Shown here one piece after another: positions 5,777-7,759 of a stretch of DNA of 7,759 nucleotides. The stretch comes from JBDKJS01 sp039806065 (GTDB lineage: Bacteria > Bacteroidota > Bacteroidia > AKYH767-A > 2013-40CM-41-45): positions 1 through 7,759 of the forward strand of contig JBDKJS010000112.1 of the NCBI GenBank assembly GCA_039806065.1, read 5' to 3'. Position numbers and translations under genes: made by a program. Numbering within the stretch: position 1 is the stretch's first letter; every line of letters begins with the position of its first letter. Below the pieces are notes generated by a model that was given only the letters and a program-made list of their open reading frames with translations, ran no database searches and was not told where the DNA came from.

Positions 5777-6721
5777 TTATTGTCCGCGTTTGAATTTATA
5801 GATAGCATTCGATCCGAAAGTTCGTCCGAGTTGCTGCTCATACATCTGTTTAAATTTATCAAAGTATTTTTTTGGTTGTTTCTGTCCATTAATCAGTACT
5901 TCATTATGTGACATCATGAAGTCAAAGTTTTTAGAATCTTTAATTAAATCCTCCTTTAATAATTCATCTTGGATAGCTTTAATCAATTGGTTGTTTTTAA
6001 GATTATAGTCTTTTTCCTCTTCGGTCATGGAAGCATTTGCTGCCTTCTTTTCTTGTTTGGCTCTGGCCATAGCTATTCCCTGTTGTATCAGATCAAGATA
6101 TTCGGTTTGCTGTTCAAACGGAATTGGTTTCCCATCCACTGTTATTTCCTTCAATTGCTCATCCGCTATTTTAACGACCACCATTTTGTTGTTCTTACTA
6201 AATAGGGCGGTATAGTTGGTGCTATTGGCTGAATTATTGGTCGGTTTATCACTAAGGCTGAATTTATTTTTTGATGATTTATTATTTTTAGGTAAGGTAT
6301 AAGTCTGTTTATTGATAGATGCTACTGAAGTATTTTCATTACTTTCAAGGGAATTTTTACCAATTTCATTGTTGATGCGCTCCATCTCTTGGCGTGCACT
6401 GGTTAGTTCGGCAGCATCCATTGAGATTGATTCGAACGGAACCTGTTTACTAGTAGTTAGGAGTGGCTTAGAGTCATTCATGGCTAAAAAGGCACCTTTC
6501 TTTTCTAAATGCCAAATGTATCCAGCAATGCAGCAGCTCGAAATTAAAACAGCATAAAGTAAGGTATTAAGTCCTAACGTGAGTCTAGGTGAAGTGGCAG
6601 CGCTAGCATATTTTTTAGCGGCTACAATATTTTTTACTTCATCTAAAGACATAACAGGATCCTGCGTTCGGGCTTCGCGGAGCAATTGGTTAAGGCGTTG
6701 GGTATCGTGTAAATCTTTCAT
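5777..6721 (-). CDS. Putative single-pass membrane anti-sigma factor
   Basis: I do not recognise a named family over the full length. The 314 residues comprise an N-terminal charged helical segment (1-45), one membrane helix (about 51-70, LLYAVLISSCCIAGYIW), an Asn/Ser/Lys-rich linker (about 112-170), and a C-terminal domain (about 172-310). No zinc-binding H-x3-C-x2-C anti-sigma motif is present. The C-terminal domain contains EITVDGKPIPFEQQTEYLDL and later EVLINGQKQPKKYFDKF, two similar strand-plus-helix units. The second resembles, from memory, a motif at the end of Bacteroidota BlaR1-like and anti-sigma-like proteins. The gene begins 9 bases after the ECF sigma gene stop, the standard place for its anti-sigma factor. 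The expected role is to hold the sigma factor at the membrane through residues 1-45 and to sense an envelope signal through the outer domain. That role is inferred from position and topology only. Confidence 0.7.
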   Translation of the reverse strand: MKDLHDTQRLNQLLREARTQDPVMSLDEVKNIVAAKKYASAATSPRLTLGLNTLLYAVLISSCCIAGYIWHLEKKGAFLAMNDSKPLLTTSKQVPFESISMDAAELTSARQEMERINNEIGKNSLESNENTSVASINKQTYTLPKNNKSSKNKFSLSDKPTNNSANSTNYTALFSKNNKMVVVKIADEQLKEITVDGKPIPFEQQTEYLDLIQQGIAMARAKQEKKAANASMTEEEKDYNLKNNQLIKAIQDELLKEDLIKDSKNFDFMMSHNEVLINGQKQPKKYFDKFKQMYEQQLGRTFGSNAIYKFKRGQ

Positions 6722-6730
6722 AGGTTTTAA

Positions 6731-7294
6731 TTAATGTACGCTTGATACTTTTTTATCGTGGGTGAATATAGGCTGGTCATTGATCTCGAAGTCCTTCTCG
6801 AGCATTTTAGCTAGTTTTTGTCTTGCACGGGCTATTCTTGATTTTACTCCGGAAAGTGTCCCGCCTTGAATTTGTTGTATTTCTTCCATTGAAAAGCCAC
6901 TGATTTCATAGAGTGTGATGGCCTCTTTTTGTTCGTGAGGAAGATTTTCAATGGCTATTTTTAATTCGGTAATACTTGACTTGTCATCTGTACGAGCACT
7001 TTGATCGGCAAGTTGTTCGGCATATTCGGGATTAAATGTCCCCCAAAATTTCATTCTTCTTAACCTTCGCTTGCTAATATTGCTTGCTATTCCAAAGAGG
7101 TAATAAAGAAATGCTTCTTTTGCTCTTAACTGTTCAAAATTTTCATAAGCCTTTAATACTGTCTCGGCTATCACATCTCTTGCATCTTCACGATTCCAAA
7201 CGATTGTATTTACGAACCTATTTAACCGATCATGAACCGGTTGGTAGAGCTCCATAAACTCATCTTGCTTATTTTTTGGGTTATTTATTGGCAT
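6731..7294 (-). CDS. ECF-type RNA polymerase sigma factor
   Basis: This 187-residue protein has only the two sigma-70 domains typical of extracytoplasmic-function sigma factors. Region 2 (about 14-80) includes DARDVIAETVLKAYENF, the counterpart of the usual DAEDLVQETFLRAW core-binding helix, and ends in a basic RRLRR. Region 4 (about 108-165) has LPHEQKEAITLYEISGFSME followed by EIQQIQGGTLSGVKSRIARARQKL, the helix-turn-helix that reads the -35 element. A 20-residue tail follows. The ATG at 7294 is the first in frame with a full region 2 behind it. The gene is 100 bases downstream of the M20 hydrolase gene on the same strand and 9 bases upstream of the presumed anti-sigma gene. It probably directs transcription of a small stress or envelope regulon that may include itself; no matching -35/-10 pair could be identified upstream with confidence. 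Confidence 0.95.
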   Translation of the reverse strand: MPINNPKNKQDEFMELYQPVHDRLNRFVNTIVWNREDARDVIAETVLKAYENFEQLRAKEAFLYYLFGIASNISKRRLRRMKFWGTFNPEYAEQLADQSARTDDKSSITELKIAIENLPHEQKEAITLYEISGFSMEEIQQIQGGTLSGVKSRIARARQKLAKMLEKDFEINDQPIFTHDKKVSSVH

Positions 7295-7330
7295 GTTTGG
7301 TTAGTAGTTAGTGCCTTACTGCTACGTAAA

Positions 7331-7338
7331 GTTGCAAC
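7331..7338. promoter_or_regulatory. GTTGCAAC palindrome upstream of the sigma gene
   Basis: A perfect 8-base palindrome lies 36 bases before the sigma start codon, next to a second palindrome, TACGTA (7323-7328). On the coding strand the block reads GTTGCAACTTTACGTA. The AAC core resembles ECF -35 elements, but no -10-like CGT sits 16-17 bases downstream. It may be an operator or chance. Confidence 0.25.
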
Positions 7339-7394
7339 GATACTGGCTTAAAATTAAAATTAAAGTATTGATTTCCAGCAATGACAGGTTTAGC

Positions 7395-7759
7395 CTATGC
7401 TAATTGGCTAATGGTGAGCCACGCCATCAAGCCCATACCAATTTTTAGGGCATCTTCATCTATGTCAAAAGTGGTGGTATGCACCGGACTAACAATTCCC
7501 TTTTCTTCATTTCTCACACCTAATCTGTAGAATGATGCTGGCATAATTTGGGAGTAAAAGGCAAAATCTTCAGCGGCCATCCATATCTCTAGCTCCTCCA
7601 CATTTTCTTTTCCAAGATAATCGGTAGCTGCTTGTATCAATTCTTCGGTCAATTCAGGATCATTAATTAGAAAGGGGTATCCTTTTTTAATTTCAAAATT
7701 ACAACTACCTCCCATGCTTGAAGCTATACTTTCAGCTACTGATTTCATCCTTTGATGCG
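7395..7759 (-). CDS. M20-family amidohydrolase/peptidase (C-terminal part)
   Basis: The frame runs off the right edge (residues HQR precede the first internal methionine), so the true start lies outside; 120 codons are visible. Two motifs identify the metal-dependent M20 amidohydrolases, the group of N-acyl-amino-acid and indole-acetyl-amino-acid hydrolases. MAAEDFAFYSQIMPASFYRL is the usual M-x-(S/A)-EDF-x-(F/Y) block. VHTTTFDIDEDALKIGMGLM carries the late metal-binding histidine and the D-x-D-E-x-AL helix. The N-terminal metal ligands and the dimerisation lid lie mostly outside. The family removes acyl groups from amino acids or peptides, usually in the cytoplasm; the substrate cannot be told. 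The stop is TAG at 7395. The sigma gene follows 100 bases later without a clear terminator, so read-through into it is possible. Confidence 0.9.
   Translation of the reverse strand, partial: HQRMKSVAESIASSMGGSCNFEIKKGYPFLINDPELTEELIQAATDYLGKENVEELEIWMAAEDFAFYSQIMPASFYRLGVRNEEKGIVSPVHTTTFDIDEDALKIGMGLMAWLTISQLA

Noticed and set aside
5969..6557. Plus-strand frames opposite the anti-sigma gene
   Set aside because: Cys/Phe-rich shadow translations of a Lys/Asn-rich protein, with no start context or motif.
7346..7368. Repeated AATTTTAATTTTAA run before the sigma gene as a terminator or promoter
   Set aside because: Its self-pairing is weak and it lacks the final G of TAnnTTTG; simple A/T richness explains it.

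Overview
The window looks like chromosomal DNA of a member of the Bacteroidota, probably a gliding/aquatic-type lineage such as Chitinophagales, Saprospirales or Cytophagales; rank below phylum is a guess. Evidence: a secreted PKD-repeat protein with a type IX secretion (T9SS) C-terminal sorting domain, a Bacteroidota-style promoter (TAnnTTTG) before the HU gene, A-rich translation starts without Shine-Dalgarno sequences, low G+C, and an ECF sigma/anti-sigma pair whose anti-sigma carries a C-terminal motif I associate with Bacteroidota regulators.

Layout. 1-993 (+): 3' part of a surface/secreted PKD protein. 1056-1088: strong bidirectional terminator. 1121-2410 (-): rodA, the SEDS peptidoglycan glycosyltransferase, here a single-gene unit. 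2411-2577: divergent promoter region. 2578-3847 (+): a probable operon of an HU/IHF-type nucleoid protein, a membrane-anchored TPR protein and a 29-codon gene for a very basic bS22/mS38-like (AURKAIP1/COX24) ribosomal protein. This unit ends in a hairpin that overlaps the small gene's stop codon. 3848-4037: a structured leader with a second terminator-like hairpin. 4038-5609 (+): RNase G/E family endoribonuclease with a TTG start, ended by a clean bidirectional terminator. 5777-7294 (-): an ECF sigma factor followed 9 bases later by a single-pass membrane protein, the presumed anti-sigma factor. 7395-7759 (-): C-terminal part of an M20-family amidohydrolase, running off the right edge.

Working together: the central block groups nucleoid structure (HU), the small ribosomal subunit (bS22-like) and RNA processing (RNase G/E), all growth-linked functions. 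RodA serves lateral wall synthesis and is transcribed the other way. The sigma/anti-sigma pair is a self-contained signalling unit with no obvious target in the window. I see no tRNA, rRNA, CRISPR array, insertion sequence or phage gene, and no stretch over 300 bases lacks a gene. The window is mostly ordinary core genome. The points most worth following are the small ribosomal-protein gene with its embedded terminator, the structured rng leader, and the anti-sigma's repeated C-terminal motif.
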